From: Branchiostoma floridae
Lineage: Eukaryota; Chordata; Leptocardii; Amphioxiformes; Branchiostomatidae
Reading direction: 5' to 3'
DNA: 64,000 nucleotides
Assembly (NCBI RefSeq): GCF_000003815.2
Contig: NC_049997.1
Span: 9,199,875 to 9,263,874 of the forward strand
The position numbers and the translations under genes were made by a program. This document shows, piece by piece, positions 1 to 11,720 of this stretch; positions within the stretch are counted from its first letter, which is position 1; each line of letters starts with the position of its first letter. The notes under the pieces were generated by a model that searched no databases, was not told where the DNA came from, and was given only the letters and a program-made list of their open reading frames with translations.

Positions 1-92
1 TTTTTCCTCCCTTCGTTATCTCTATCTAAACGAGCTATATAATAATTGATAAGCGACACTTATTTATTTTTCTGTTACTTTTCTCTCCACAG

Positions 93-3000
93 ATGTGGAT
101 GAGTGTTTGGTGGCCAATGCCAACTGTGCCCAGACTTGTACCAACCTCGTCGGAAGTTACAACTGCTCATGTATCGCCGGCTACGTCCTGAACTCTGACC
201 TCCACGCCTGTGATGGTATTAGCATTCAATCAATCACTTATCATGGATTATTTCGTCATTGATCAATTTAGATAGGAAATAGGGTGTTTCCGATTTGAAA
301 TCAACGAATAAACGATTGTTTTCCAGACGTGAACGAGTGTTTGACAGACAACGGCGGCTGTGACCAGACCTGCCGCAATCACGTGGGAAGTCACGGCTGT
401 TCTTGTGGGGTGGGTTATGTCCTGAGTGCCGACGGAGCTGCTTGTGACGGTAAATGGTGTTGTTGTTTAGAGGTTTTGCTTATTTTCACATGGTCAGTGA
501 AAACTCAAGTGCTCACTATATCAGTCTCATTTCAGCTCATGTATGAGATACCTCTTACTGTGTACAGGTAGGAAAATACGTCAATGTTCTGGGCTTGAAA
601 TAATTAGTGTAAACAAAACCTTTAACTCATATATCATGTTGATTTTTTTCAGATCACTAGTGTCCATTCTCTATGTTGCCTTCCCATATTTTCCGATGCC
701 TACTTCTTCTTCCTAGACGTCTCCTTACATTATACTTTTTGCTAGTCTCAGTGACCATACCAGTGTTTTCCTGATATATTTGTTTCAACAGACATTAATG
801 AATGTGATACATTAAATGGCGGGTGCGACCACCAGTGCACGAACACTATCGGAAGCTTCGGGTGCTCCTGTGGAGAAGGATACACCTTGAGCGCTGATGG
901 CCTTGCTTGTAACGGTAGGACCTTAGATTTATTTTGCTTCATTTTTTTTTAAGTATTTGTAAAACTTTATTTGTCATAGGGATAATCATAATACACGGGT
1001 AAGTACATTTTCATCATATGTAGGTGCATGGTACGTACATGATACATAGAAAATTTTCTAATAATAAACAATTTCTTTCAAACAATTAAGTAGTGGTTCT
1101 CACATAGTGTGTAGTATGTTGTGTCTTTCAGGTTATTAAACATAGGGTTATCTTTATATTTTGTCCATGACAGGAATTTGGCATACTTTACTAAAGTGAG
1201 GTACACATATGGCTTCATTCTTTCTTTAAAAAATAATCTAGTTCTAGGGCTGATATAGAATGTTTCTTCTGATGCTGTCGCTTACAGTATAACAAACATG
1301 GATACATGAGCAAGAAGAACAACCGAACAAGCGGACGAATTGATTTGTTTTTGTGTTTATCTTCACACAGACGATGACGAGTGTGCCACTGCCAATGGAG
1401 GCTGCCACCAAATCTGCACCAACTTCCCCAGCAGCTTCAACTGTTCGTGTAACGTTGGGTACGTTTTGGATATCGACAATGCTGGCTGCAATGGTAAGTG
1501 TGAAGTTAAGAGGCGATTTATTAAAATCTTTGCCATTTATGTATACCGGCATAAAACAACATGATGGACAGTCACTCCTAAAGCAACATATCGTCACCAC
1601 AAACAATGTGTACTTTGTTCACCTCTAGCGTACATCATTGCATTGTCAAAATACCAGTCTCAATATCCTTCTACTGCAATATCATCTTTCTTTCTGCAAA
1701 ATTATGGAGTTCTGGCATATTTTTCTCTCCCAAGTACAACCTACAAGACTTAAGTTTCAAAACCAACGCTTACCGTCATCTCCTAGCATATAGTCACCTA
1801 TATCTCCCGCCAACTCATGATCAGATCAGTGCTATGCAATGTAATCACGAAGCATAACGATCCTACGGTAGCATAAGATAGTATCAAAAGCTGCCAGAGG
1901 AGTGAAGCCGGCCTAGGAGTGTTTTGACTACCCTAACTATGTGTGTACTTGTCTGTGAAATAGGCTTGCGGTAGCCAAACAAACCCCCAGGCCAACTTTC
2001 CTCCTCTGGCAGATTTTGATAATAAACGGTACCGTAGGATCTGCTGAGAGACTAATGTAATGGTCTCTTGGCCTTGCACCTAAAAAAAACCGACTCTTCT
2101 TCTACGAGAAGACATCGTCTTATTTTGCCTTTTCATTCTAGCGACATGGCATTGCTAAACGATAAACAGACTGTAATATCTACACATGATGTTTTTACAA
2201 TCAGAAATGCTGCATTTCAGATGTGAACGAGTGTTGGCGCGGTAACGGCGGTTGTGAGCATAACTGTCACAACGCCCTGGGAAGCTTCTCCTGTTCCTGT
2301 CTGCCGGGGTTTCTCGACAATCCCGACGGGTTTAGGTGTGACGGTAGGTACATTGTTGCTGGTCTCATATAATCATATAAACAAATAGCCTCTTAAACTG
2401 AGCTTTAAATACTCGTAACTTCCTAAATATGTAGATAATCATGTTACATCGATGAAGGTTAGATATCAAGGCGATAAGATACGCCGAATAGCAGTTACTT
2501 CCACGACACGTAACACTGACGAAATGTGATGGATGCTACGTTAAACGTCTGACCGTTTCCAAAATCATAGTCCAATTGTTTGCATAATTGCTATCTGGCG
2601 TAGAATATCTTAGTTGAGCAGAGGTTGGTGGGGAGGCTTGCCAAAAATACGGCATATAAGGAAAAGGTCACGATTTTCCCCACCACACTCTGCTTGGAGA
2701 ATACAAAAATGCGCCAGAATGCCAGTTGACTGAATCTATTCGTCTTTTTATTAATATCATATGTCTTTGTTTACGAAGATATCGATGAATGCTTGTCCGA
2801 AAACGGCGGCTGTGAGGACTTCTGCTCCAACACCCCTGGCACCTACAGCTGCTCCTGTTCCGACGGATACGCTCTGACTACGAATGGCCATAACTGTACA
2901 GGCAAGTTCATATACTGAGAAAACATAAAGAACCCAACACACTTATCGTGAAGAGTATGGGCGACCCGGTATGCTAAAGCCACCGCTAAGACTAACGTCA

Positions 3001-5665
3001 CATTTCCAAACCGAGGACCGACCGGGCTGTTTGTGCAAACGAAAAATAGAAATGTATACGTAAAAACAAACACAATTAATACCCACGGCTATTCTCTTTA
3101 CGTCTTATGAAGTTTGGTGTCTTTTATTTTTTTTGTTCCCAAAAGCTGCCCGACCGAGCCCCGGTTTGGAAATGTGACGTAGGCCTAACTGTGGCTATGC
3201 ATTGCTATCAATAATGCAAAACAGACTACGGTCGGCTGCCCTACCTTATCCATGTCCCTGAAGTGCCATATACTGTATACAATTACCTTTCTCCAATTTT
3301 TGTATCGTATTCAGAGTTATAGTAACAATATTTCGTGGTTAATTTTAGATGTGGACGAGTGTACAGAATCTCCTGACATCTGCGGAGACCACGCGGTCTG
3401 TACGAACTATATCGGGCTGTTCGAGTGCGCATGTAACCAGGGTTACGTGATGACGGAAGGAGGATGCCATGGTAAGAACACAGCAAATGACACTCAGGCA
3501 CATGCTCAGATTTTACTCTTTTTTATAGATTCTGTTCTCATTGGTATTTTACACGTGATGAATTCCTTTTCACTATTTTTCGATGCCATGTACACTACAC
3601 TCACGTCGTCTTCTTGTCGATTCAGTACAACTACACCACCACCCCCGAATCCCCCCCCCCCTCGACAATCTCTAATTGAGTCATTTTTTAAACCCTCTGG
3701 CTCCCAATTTGTTTTAAACACCAGAGTACGATATGTCAGAACCAGACGTTCCATTGCAGTACCATAAGAAGACACCAGAGGGCTCTTTGTCAACCCAACT
3801 GACATACCAAATATCATAAAGATCCATCTACGACTTATCGATTTATGTTGTTCACAGACAGACAGACAAACACACACAGACATCAAAAACATACATATAA
3901 TCATCTTGGCCAATGTCATGAGCAGTGCTTAACTGGAAGTTATGACGTTATTTGTAGACATAGACGAGTGTGCTGCACACGAGTCCCCTTGCGATCCGAA
4001 CGCGTACTGCCAGAACACCATAGGATTCTTTGTCTGCATCTGCGAGGATGGTTACATCGGTGACGGGTTTACTTGTAACGGTAAGTACTAGATGCAGTGT
4101 CTACCTTTTGTCGGCGGTAGCGTTTAGTACAGCTATTGCTCTGACTAATGACTTTTGTTGCTATAAATTTGTATTTTGCTAGAAACTATTTCTGTGTTTC
4201 CGGTATATGTTATTTAAGAGCCCGCAACACCATTCAATAAACACTGATACAATGCTCTCAACAATTCGCTACAGAAATACAAACTACGACGCCCAAAGTG
4301 ATCACCACATTCCCAACAACAACTGATGCACCCCAAGCGGAAACAACCCACCCTACCACAACAACAACCAGTACAGTCGCCAAGACGACCGTTAAGCAAG
4401 TGGAGGAGACCTCGACAAAGGAAGACGGCTTCTTAAATGAACTGGGCACCCATGAACTGACAACGAGAGGCTTTACGCTTGGTGGTATGGTTCACAAAAA
4501 TATACCGTAGTGGTCTGCTTTCTAGTAGGAGATGTGTTTTATTTTTACGATATCAGAATATGTTACATTTGCGTAAGATTTGCGTAAGACGCATTTCGTT
4601 ATACAAGCACCATTTTGAGAGCAAAGAACATAGCTTGCTAGCGAAAATTTACTTCAATGAAGTGCAAACAAACATGTCATACACTGCAGTATTAGCCTGG
4701 TATCCAGCCATATCATAGCTCCGAGTCTCTTCTGTCCTTTCCGCAAATAAGTTTGCATGTATAGTACGGCTGGATACCAGCAATATAACTCTAATATGCG
4801 CTATCGTTTTTGTATAACTCCTATTTGCATTAGTAGCTATGTGATACATAAAATTGTAAACATTACTTACTTAATATGCTGATTCAACTTCTATAAATTG
4901 CAGCACAAGCTACAACGAGCACATCATCCACTACCACATTGAGCACAGTGGCTACTACTGAACTACAAATGACAGTAAGTGTATTAAATACTACTTTTAA
5001 TTACTAAAATATATTTCTGTTCACTGAACGAGCTCAAACTGATGGCGTTCTTTAATAGGCAGTTGTACGAGTGTCATACAATATCTGTCTGTCTTCATAC
5101 GGAAAAGTATATCTTGGATCCTAGTCGGTGGTTGGTTCAGTCACATCTTGCTTGAAAGTCCTGCAACATTAGAATCGTACGGAAATGTGACTGCAGCGTG
5201 AGTGCAGGTTATAAAATCTGAATGAAGTGCGCAACATGCGAATGGTCGTGTTTTATTTACCTCATTGACTTGGACAGAAGGGCAAGTCAGTATTTTTTTT
5301 CTGTATGATAAATGATTAACTATTTGTCTTCAACAGAATGCGGTCACTGCATCCGTCGGCGACAACCTGAAAGACATCTGGCCGGGTTTGACAAGTTTGG
5401 TACATGACCGGGGAGAGCCGGAAGACCTGATGCAGTATCTGAGCAACAACGGAGGACACGGGAGCTGTGAGCCGTCACAGCCAACAGAGTGTGAGGTATG
5501 GGGGACAAAACATCGCGCCAGTCACTAGAATCGCAGTTGTTATGTAACCCTCGTAGGCTTAGGTCACATCTCTAAACAGAGGCCCGGCCGGACAGCTTTC
5601 GGGAGCGAAAGGAATGTTATAATAGACATCAAAATACACCAAATAGCAAAATAAGATTCATGGGC

Positions 5666-5729
<64 letters not shown>

Positions 5730-8700
5730 GCCCATGAATCTTATATTGCTATTTGGTATTTTGCAATTTGCTATCTGATCAGCTAATGTGTTTTACGTGT
5801 TTTCAAAAGTCACTGATAGAATAATCATACTATCAGATACTCATCAGTCAAGTATGAATCATGAACCACTAAAGGTCAACGATATATTTTGTGACTTTTT
5901 AAACGTTTTATCTCCCAGTTGCTGAGTCTACCTGGGGCGCTGGAGATGGTTTTTAACCTGTCATCTACCGTGAACAGCCCGGATCAGATCAAGGTTCTAG
6001 CTGAAGCAACCGACATACTCCTAAAATCATCTCAGAAGCTCAATCTGGATGATCAAGTTAGTCACTACATTTCAAGTGCACTTTTGCCATTGGTGCTGTA
6101 ATGAAATACTGCTAATACACGGTTGACCTTGCAGCAATAAACGCACTTAATGACATAGAGAAAATCCGGAATCAATAAAGGTGTAGGAAGTCTTCTGCAG
6201 AAAGTATCAAACGTACCAAACTTTATGTAATCTACCGGACTAACCATAATATATCCTAGACATTTGTTTGTGTGACAAAATTATGACTTTTAAAACCATT
6301 GTATGCCATTCAGATGACTAATGATAATTCTTTTTATATTTCGTTAGTAAATGAATATGATTTCAGGCCCAATCACTTTCGATAATCAGCTATACAAAAT
6401 TCAGCTGTCTTGTTACGGAAAATTGTCACATTTTGTTTTTCACGACAAAGATAGAGAAGCCATGGATATTTCTTACACATAAAATTCATGTTCCTAACAG
6501 GTAGCGTCAGGTTACATCATCGGGAAACTGGCGAGATCCATGGGGAGGCTGTCGGGGAGTGGGGTGCGGTTTGTAGACCTGCGACCTGCTGCTTCAGGTA
6601 TCGTCAAGACAGTCTGTACTTACTTATTAACTATTTCAAATATTGTTGTTACCAATGTTGCTGTTGTTGTTGTTTTTGTTATTGTTGTTGTTGCATACAA
6701 ATGCGTCAGGGAGTACATACAAAATGAATATGTGATTGAAAATATTGGGAGAAATTCGAGAGCGAGACGCAGAATGATAAGTGAAAGAATAGAAATTATG
6801 ATAGCTTCTTCATTAGTTGCCTAGAACCATTATGTTAAAAAAAGATATATCCATTCTGATAAAAATTAAATTTTATAGATAGTAACACATACAAGCTCTC
6901 TGTAGCATCATTCAATATCCCAGAGAACAAAAGGGCGCTCCGAAGGGCGTTTATAAGAGCTATATAGATACAGATATAGATGCATTATCAACACTAACCC
7001 CTACTTCCCGTACAGCGATAGTCGACACCGCCTCTACCCTGGTGGAAGCCGGGGTCCAGGAGCAGGTGGAGCTGGAGGACCAGTCGCACTTCCTCCCGCC
7101 CAGGAAACGGAAGCGGTACCAGGAGAAACTGGAGAAGGAAAGGAAGGAAAAGCAACAAGAACAGTGGAAACTTGTGCGTAAACTCAAACGTCTCTTTACA
7201 ATTTGGAATCATAATGATTGTTTTCAATGTAGTTACGGGAAAATATTCTCCCATTGACTCCATGTATCAAAACAAACCGCCATAAGATGCCTTTTATTCC
7301 ACGAACTCTAGCCCAGAAAGGTTTTTGTTTATCTAACTGCTGATGTTAATAGATTTTGAGATTTTAAATTGACATTGTCTTATGCTGCTTTTATTTTATC
7401 TTAAATCATTTAACTGTAATAACGAGTGTTGTAAAAAAAATCAATGCAACTCAGCCCCAACGAGGGCTACAAAGTTGATTGAGAAATAAAGTTTGAAGAG
7501 GACTCCAGATTCTAAAATAAGAATAGGTCGCCCTTACCTCACCTTAAATAAGCTGATTGAAACTGAAGCATGTTTATGTCACCTGATTTATATAACGTAT
7601 GACGAGAATGACAAGAATGACAAGAAAACGAGTATGGTACTAGACAGATAATTGAGAAAACTCTTGGATAGGTACTACAATGATTTCAATTGTGTTTGTT
7701 GATGCAGGAGAAAGAGGTGATCTCTCAACTGATGGAGGAAGTCAACAACGTCGCCCAGGCCGTGTCCAACAGCCTTGAGGTCCCTGGGTCCACCATCCTG
7801 GGAACGAGGTCAATGCAGCTGGTGTTGGACTGGGAGTCTGGGCCCGAGAGGGGAGACGCCCCAGTGTCCATCCCGGCTGGACAAGTCAGATTTCCCGCAG
7901 AGAGAGCGCTGTCCCCTTTCGCCTCGTCTCCAGACGTCGAATGGAAGGTACGCCTTACTTTTGTTGTGGTACTGACATTGTGACAATGGTACCGCATGAT
8001 AATTCTCTTATTACTATGTTGTTTCCTTCTGTCAACGAATGGATACCAACATTCCTGTCCTTGGTACTGATCACTAACACTAGGTGACAACCAATATTCC
8101 AGTCCTTTTTTACTGATCACCAACATCAAGGGATACCAACATTCCTGTCCTTGGTACTGATCACTAACACTAGGTGACAACCAATATTCCAGTCCTTTTT
8201 ACTGATCACCAACATCAAGGGATACCAACATTCCTGTCCTTGGTACTGATCACTAACACTAGGTGACAACCAATATTCCAGTCCTTTTTACTGATCACCA
8301 ACATCAAGGGATACCAACATTCCTGTCCTTGGTACTGATCACTAACACTTAGGAATAACCAAAATTCTTGTTGAATATCAGCACTAAAGGATAACCAAAC
8401 TCCCGCCCTTGGCACTTATCGGATAACCAGCATTCCTGTCCTTGGTACTGAATATCAGCACTAATGAATACACACGCCCCCACCCCCATCCCCCCTTGGT
8501 ACGTACCGGATAATCAGTATTCCTGTCCTTGGTACTGAATATCTGCACTAATGGGTTGCCAACATTCCTGATCTGATAAACATTGGCTTTCTACGACAAC
8601 TTCTCATAGAAACATCGATATTTTCCAGATCACCGGTTTTAACGACAACCCGTACGTGTGGGACAGGTCGGCGGAGGACATCCACTCGTCTGTCGTGGAC

Positions 8701-11700
8701 GTCACTCTGGAAGACTCGTTAGGAAACGAAATCCCTGTTAATGTGAGTGTACCAGTGACTTTCTTCTCTTTTTTATATTAATTATAATAAGATTTAACAT
8801 GATAACAATCATGCAAAGTATAATCTTGTATGATCTCTATAGTAAAAGGTGTACACCTTACAAATGACAATGTAGTATGGAATGAGAGTAGCTTGAGTGA
8901 ATTTATTATCTAAATAATTGAACAAGATAAAGACGAAACTAAACCGTACAAAATGTGTTTTTCGTCTCTTCTCACCTATCCCTTGCCTGATCTATTGACC
9001 TTCGGGCATCACAGAATATCTGACCACCAGGATTCTCCACTCTTCTCTGTTTATCATTCTTTTAACTTAATGTTTTTTTTACTTGATATCATACCTGTAC
9101 ATTCTCTGATATTATCCTCTATTTACCTACATCTCTTTCTCCCACGGTTCCTTGCATAACAGTGTGGCCTAGCCTTTTGTACTTTTGTTTTTGGTTTTCT
9201 TCCTTTACCTGTGGTTAGAAGTTATTCGTACTACGTAAATGTGTATCATAAACATATCTATAAAGGGTCTGACGGAGGCAATCACCATCGTGCTTCAAAA
9301 CAACCCTGAAATGTTCAAAGTTAGTCATCTCGTGAACTACAAGTATTACGACAACGCCACCATGGTCCTGCGAGACTTCAAAGCTCGCGAGAACCAGACG
9401 TTCGGAATCACCCTGACGGTGCAGACCAACACCTACATCTCATCGGCCAGGATATACGGCAAGATGGGCGGAGATCCGAACGATACAGACCACGACTTTA
9501 GGTACACCAATTTCTACATGACTATATACGTCGGGATGTCCCTGTAGTTCAACCCGTAGAAGCCTCACAGTTGAGCTCCTGTTTCCATTTAGTTGGTACT
9601 TGGGAGATCACGGTTCAAATTATGGGATGGGTATTTCGGTTTGGGCTGCACCCGTCAACCATTAACAGGAAATACCCCCACTAAGTTTCTTCTTCTGTAT
9701 AACGTTGCTGTTTTGCTTTTTCTACCGAGTTTGGCTTTAAAATGTGCCATAATACTATTCCAATAACACGGGAAAAGCCAGAAAGCCACACCCCCATACT
9801 CCTTGGAGTCTGTGTAATGTTACAGTTAATTCTACAGCCAATACAAACACCAGGAAATGAGCACTCTATAACATTTAACTCATAAACAATGTTTTAAATT
9901 TTCGTTCTTGTCTGTTAAGACTGACTGACAGTAGTAATGGTCTGATGCAAAAATAATTCGATTTATAGTTTCTCATCTTCTTCAGCAAGGCCAACTCCTC
10001 TAAGAGGAGCGCCGGTGTAATTTTTCCGACTACTACTATATCAACGCGACTCAACCTCTGCTTGGAGAGTAACTTTTTGCTACAAATACGTGTATAATTC
10101 ACGTCTACTTTGACCACTGAATATTCCTGTACAAAGCAATACATATACGTACCCTGGTACACTGATGTTGTTCCTCTTGTGTAAATTTTAATTGTTCCAT
10201 TTCATCTCATATGCAGCAAATGGTTGACGTCTGACGACTTTGACATCTCGGGTAGTGTGGGGAGCCAGACTTTCACGGCTTTCTTCTTAATCTTCGTGGG
10301 GAGGGTCAACAACGGGAGCGGGCAGTACACGCTCGGTCTGCAGATTGATGGTAAGGCTTTCCAAACATGTGCATGTGAAAACGAAAAATAGAAATGTTCA
10401 CGTAAAAATTTTACACAACTAAGCCCAACGACTATTTTCTTTACGTCTTGTGTAGTTTAGTTAAAAAATATAACCCTTCTCGCGCCTGATGGCGCATAGG
10501 GCGGCGCCCATCTCTGCTTCTGTAGCCCTGGGCCACACAACGCAATCACTACAGCAGGGGGCATGTCCACTGGTAGTGGTGTGTGTTCAACTTCCATACT
10601 CTTTCCCGAATGCTGAGTGCTAAGCAAAGAAAGCAGCATGTGCCATTTTTAAAGTCTTTGGTATGACTCGGCCGGGGATCGAACTCACAACCTTCCGAAT
10701 ACAAGGCGAACATTCTATCCACTAGGCCATTCTTGTGTAGTTTGGTGTCTTTTATATCGTACTTTTCGTTCCCAAAAGCTGCAGGGCCGACCGGGCCTTG
10801 GGTTGGAAATGTAACGAACACGTGGTAACATAGACCATACGTGATAGGTATAAGACAGAGCTCACAAGCTATTTTGTAAACGCGGTTGTATGGCAAGTCT
10901 TATTTACTAGATATGATTTTGGTATCCTCACAATTTATCTTAGCGAGTTTGAACGCACTTATAAGATATAACTGTACCGCTCTTTTCAATTCATCACACT
11001 GATTTTAGTCTAACTTTTACAACTTTCTTGTACCATAACCTGGAACGCTTCTCATTACAGAGTGCCTGGAACATGGCTGTAACTACACCACGGACATGGT
11101 CAGCATGGGCTGCCGCTTCTGGGACACAGACGATAACGCCTGGAAGGGCGACGGCTGCCAGGTATATATGGGATGTTTTAACCGGCTTTGAACCGTCGAC
11201 GCCTTGTTGTTGTACGAACTTTGTGCTTTCCGTCACTGTTCGTAGTTATTTTAATGCATTATCAATAGAATGACAGGAAGTGACTGAGAAGATGATCACA
11301 AAGCTCAGACTTGCCGTAATAGAGGGAAGTACAGATTTGAGGTGGTAAAACTAATCAATAATGACTTGATAGTCCAGGTCACGGTGTCAGTGGAAGAGGC
11401 TACTAATTTATGGGAGGGTATTGGTTTTGGTTGTGAGCTCACAGTAATATATTTTCCACATGCTGATTTACACTGTAATTCTATCATTGCTAAAGATAAG
11501 ATTGTAGAAGATGTTGATTGTATGTTGACGTGTCTTTAACACATTAACGACTTTTGTTTCCTCCCAGGTCAGCCCAAAGACCACGCGGGAAGAAACCGTG
11601 TGCCTGTGTGACCACCTGACTCCGTTCGGAGTGGACATCGCGCGGGTTCCTAACTACGAGCCGTTCCACACCCGATCAGTCATCTATACAGACAGTTCTC

Positions 11701-11720
11701 TAACGTGTTTAGATGAATAG
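93..11720 (+). CDS. EGF-repeat / GAIN-GPS protein, polycystin-1-like ectodomain (5' partial)
   Basis: Twenty exons were read: 93-215, 327-449, 792-914, 1371-1493, 2221-2343, 2779-2901, 3349-3471, 3958-4080, 4275-4481, 4904-4974, 5337-5495, 5919-6056, 6501-6597, 7016-7173, 7708-7947, 8629-8742, 9266-9501, 10217-10350, 11061-11161 and 11568-11720. All junctions keep frame and give 930 residues, with one base supplied by an exon upstream of the window. Order: eight EGF modules, Thr-rich stalk, GAIN-like region, GPS motif ([11 protein letters not shown], then [10 protein letters not shown]) and a TAG stop. The GPS spacing and the VPN shortly after it resemble PKD1-like proteins. Such proteins, and adhesion GPCRs, normally continue into membrane helices; here only 33 residues follow the HL/T cleavage point. 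Role is inferred: an extracellular adhesion-type or shed ectodomain. One intron uses a GC donor (2902). Exon calls rest on splice sites and domain fit, not transcripts. The true start lies outside the window. Confidence 0.8.
1860..2041. repeat. Palindromic MITE-like element in intron
   Basis: Terminal inverted arms match: GATCCTACGGTA at the left against TACCGTAGGATC at the right, continuing with CTGCCAGAGGAG against CTCCTCTGGCAG. No coding capacity. It lies in the intron between the fourth and fifth EGF exons. Confidence 0.75.
2616..2697. repeat. Short inverted-repeat element
   Basis: Left arm GAGCAGAGGTTGGTGGGGA pairs with right arm TCCCCACCACACTCTGCTT. The end motif CTGCTTGGAGA recurs elsewhere in the window (about 10062, 12888, 53765, 55018), suggesting a shared terminal sequence. 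The flank at 2489-2570 contains ACGTCTGACCGTTTCC AAAATCAT-type sequence shared with 30518-30562 and 54077-54140. Confidence 0.55.
2978..3196. repeat. MITE with about 45-bp inverted ends (dispersed family)
   Basis: The left end AGCCACCGCTAAG, then ACGTCACATTTCCAAACCG, is the imperfect reverse complement of the right end (CGGTTTGGAAATGTGACGT, then GTGGCT). The interior carries TTTACGTCTT and TTCCCAAAAGCTG. Related copies are visible at about 10365-10812, 26700-26870 and 37505-37690, so this is a multi-copy family that inserts mainly in introns. Confidence 0.7.
4275..4974 (+). other. Thr/Ser/Pro-rich stalk exons
   Basis: Two exons (4275-4481 and 4904-4974) encode a low-complexity linker rich in Thr, Ser and Pro ([27 protein letters not shown]). 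Such segments are typically O-glycosylated, extended stalks. This one separates the EGF array from the GAIN domain. The exon at 4275 ends in phase 1 with donor GTGGTA, weaker than its neighbours, and the next exon restores frame. Confidence 0.75.
4694..4781. repeat. Small palindromic MITE (AGCCTGGTATCCAGCC family)
   Basis: Starts AGCCTGGTATCCAGCC and ends GGCTGGATACCAGC, with the interior CATAGCTCCGAGTCTCTTC. A second copy lies at 58310-58420. The ends also resemble those of the larger foldback at 42311-42865, suggesting one terminal-repeat family of different sizes. Confidence 0.7.
5638..5757. repeat. Hairpin element with central (AT)n tract
   Basis: Arms of about 33 bp (ACCAAATAGCAAAATAAG, ATTCATGGGCCTAAT and their inverse) flank about 58 bp of alternating AT. 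The whole could form a cruciform. The AT run probably expanded by slippage at the centre of a MITE. Confidence 0.75.
8041..8580. repeat. Tandem minisatellite, about 89-bp unit
   Basis: Unit starts (GGATACCAACATTCCTGTCC) occur at 8041, 8131, 8220 and 8309, giving units of 89-90 bp. Diverged shorter units containing ATTCCTGTCCTTGGTACTGA continue to about 8580. It fills the intron between the exons at 7708-7947 and 8629-8742. Confidence 0.85.
10365..10812. repeat. Dispersed MITE copy split by a SINE
   Basis: Sequence matching the element at 2978-3196 (TTTACGTCTTGTGTAGTTT, then TTCCCAAAAGCTGC and GGTTGGAAATGTAACG) is interrupted at 10459-10730 by a tRNA-like SINE. The host pieces on either side are in the same order as in the uninterrupted copy. 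Confidence 0.65.
10459..10730 (-). mobile_element. tRNA-derived SINE with 13-bp target-site duplication
   Basis: On the minus strand the head has an RNA polymerase III box A-like TGGCCTAGTGGATAGAATG and a box B-like GGTTGTGAGTTCGATCCC, as in a tRNA gene. The direct repeat TCTTGTGTAGTTT flanks the element at 10446-10458 and 10731-10743. A related copy lies at 28985-29320. The tail side is A/T-rich. It is not a functional tRNA gene, because the acceptor stem does not close. Confidence 0.8.

Larger units (their letters stand above)
93..4080 (+). other. Array of eight calcium-binding EGF exons
   Basis: Each exon is exactly 123 bp (41 codons) and is flanked by phase-1 introns, so modules can be gained or lost without breaking frame. 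Seven begin with D-[VI]-[DN]-E-C and the fourth begins DDDEC; this is the calcium-binding EGF signature. Each has six cysteines. The first six are complement-like (for example NGGCDQTC, then [10 protein letters not shown]). The last two have the longer C-x-x-x-A-x-C spacing typical of classical cbEGF ([24 protein letters not shown]). The six-cysteine pattern and GxGY-like turn are intact in all, so no module looks degenerate. More modules may lie upstream. Confidence 0.9.
5337..11720 (+). other. GAIN-like domain with terminal GPS motif
   Basis: Exons from 5337 to 8742 encode helical sequence followed by a beta-rich part; those from 9266 to 10350 continue the beta subdomain (for example [20 protein letters not shown]). 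The exon pair 11061-11161 and 11568-11720 carries the GPS: Cys and Trp of [11 protein letters not shown], Cys of GDGCQ, then [10 protein letters not shown]. The HL-T autoproteolysis tripeptide is intact. The exon at 7016-7173 contributes an unusual charged stretch ([19 protein letters not shown]). Assignment to a polycystin-type rather than adhesion-GPCR-type GAIN rests on the GPS spacing and on VPN after it; it is an inference by eye. Confidence 0.7.

Noticed and set aside
3252-3767. 171-residue single-exon reading of the seventh EGF module
   Set aside because: Only 3349-3471 is exon; the extension reads through splice sites at both ends.
10660-10730. A tRNA gene on the minus strand
   Set aside because: Box A and box B are present, but no acceptor-stem pairing was found and the segment belongs to a SINE with target-site duplication.
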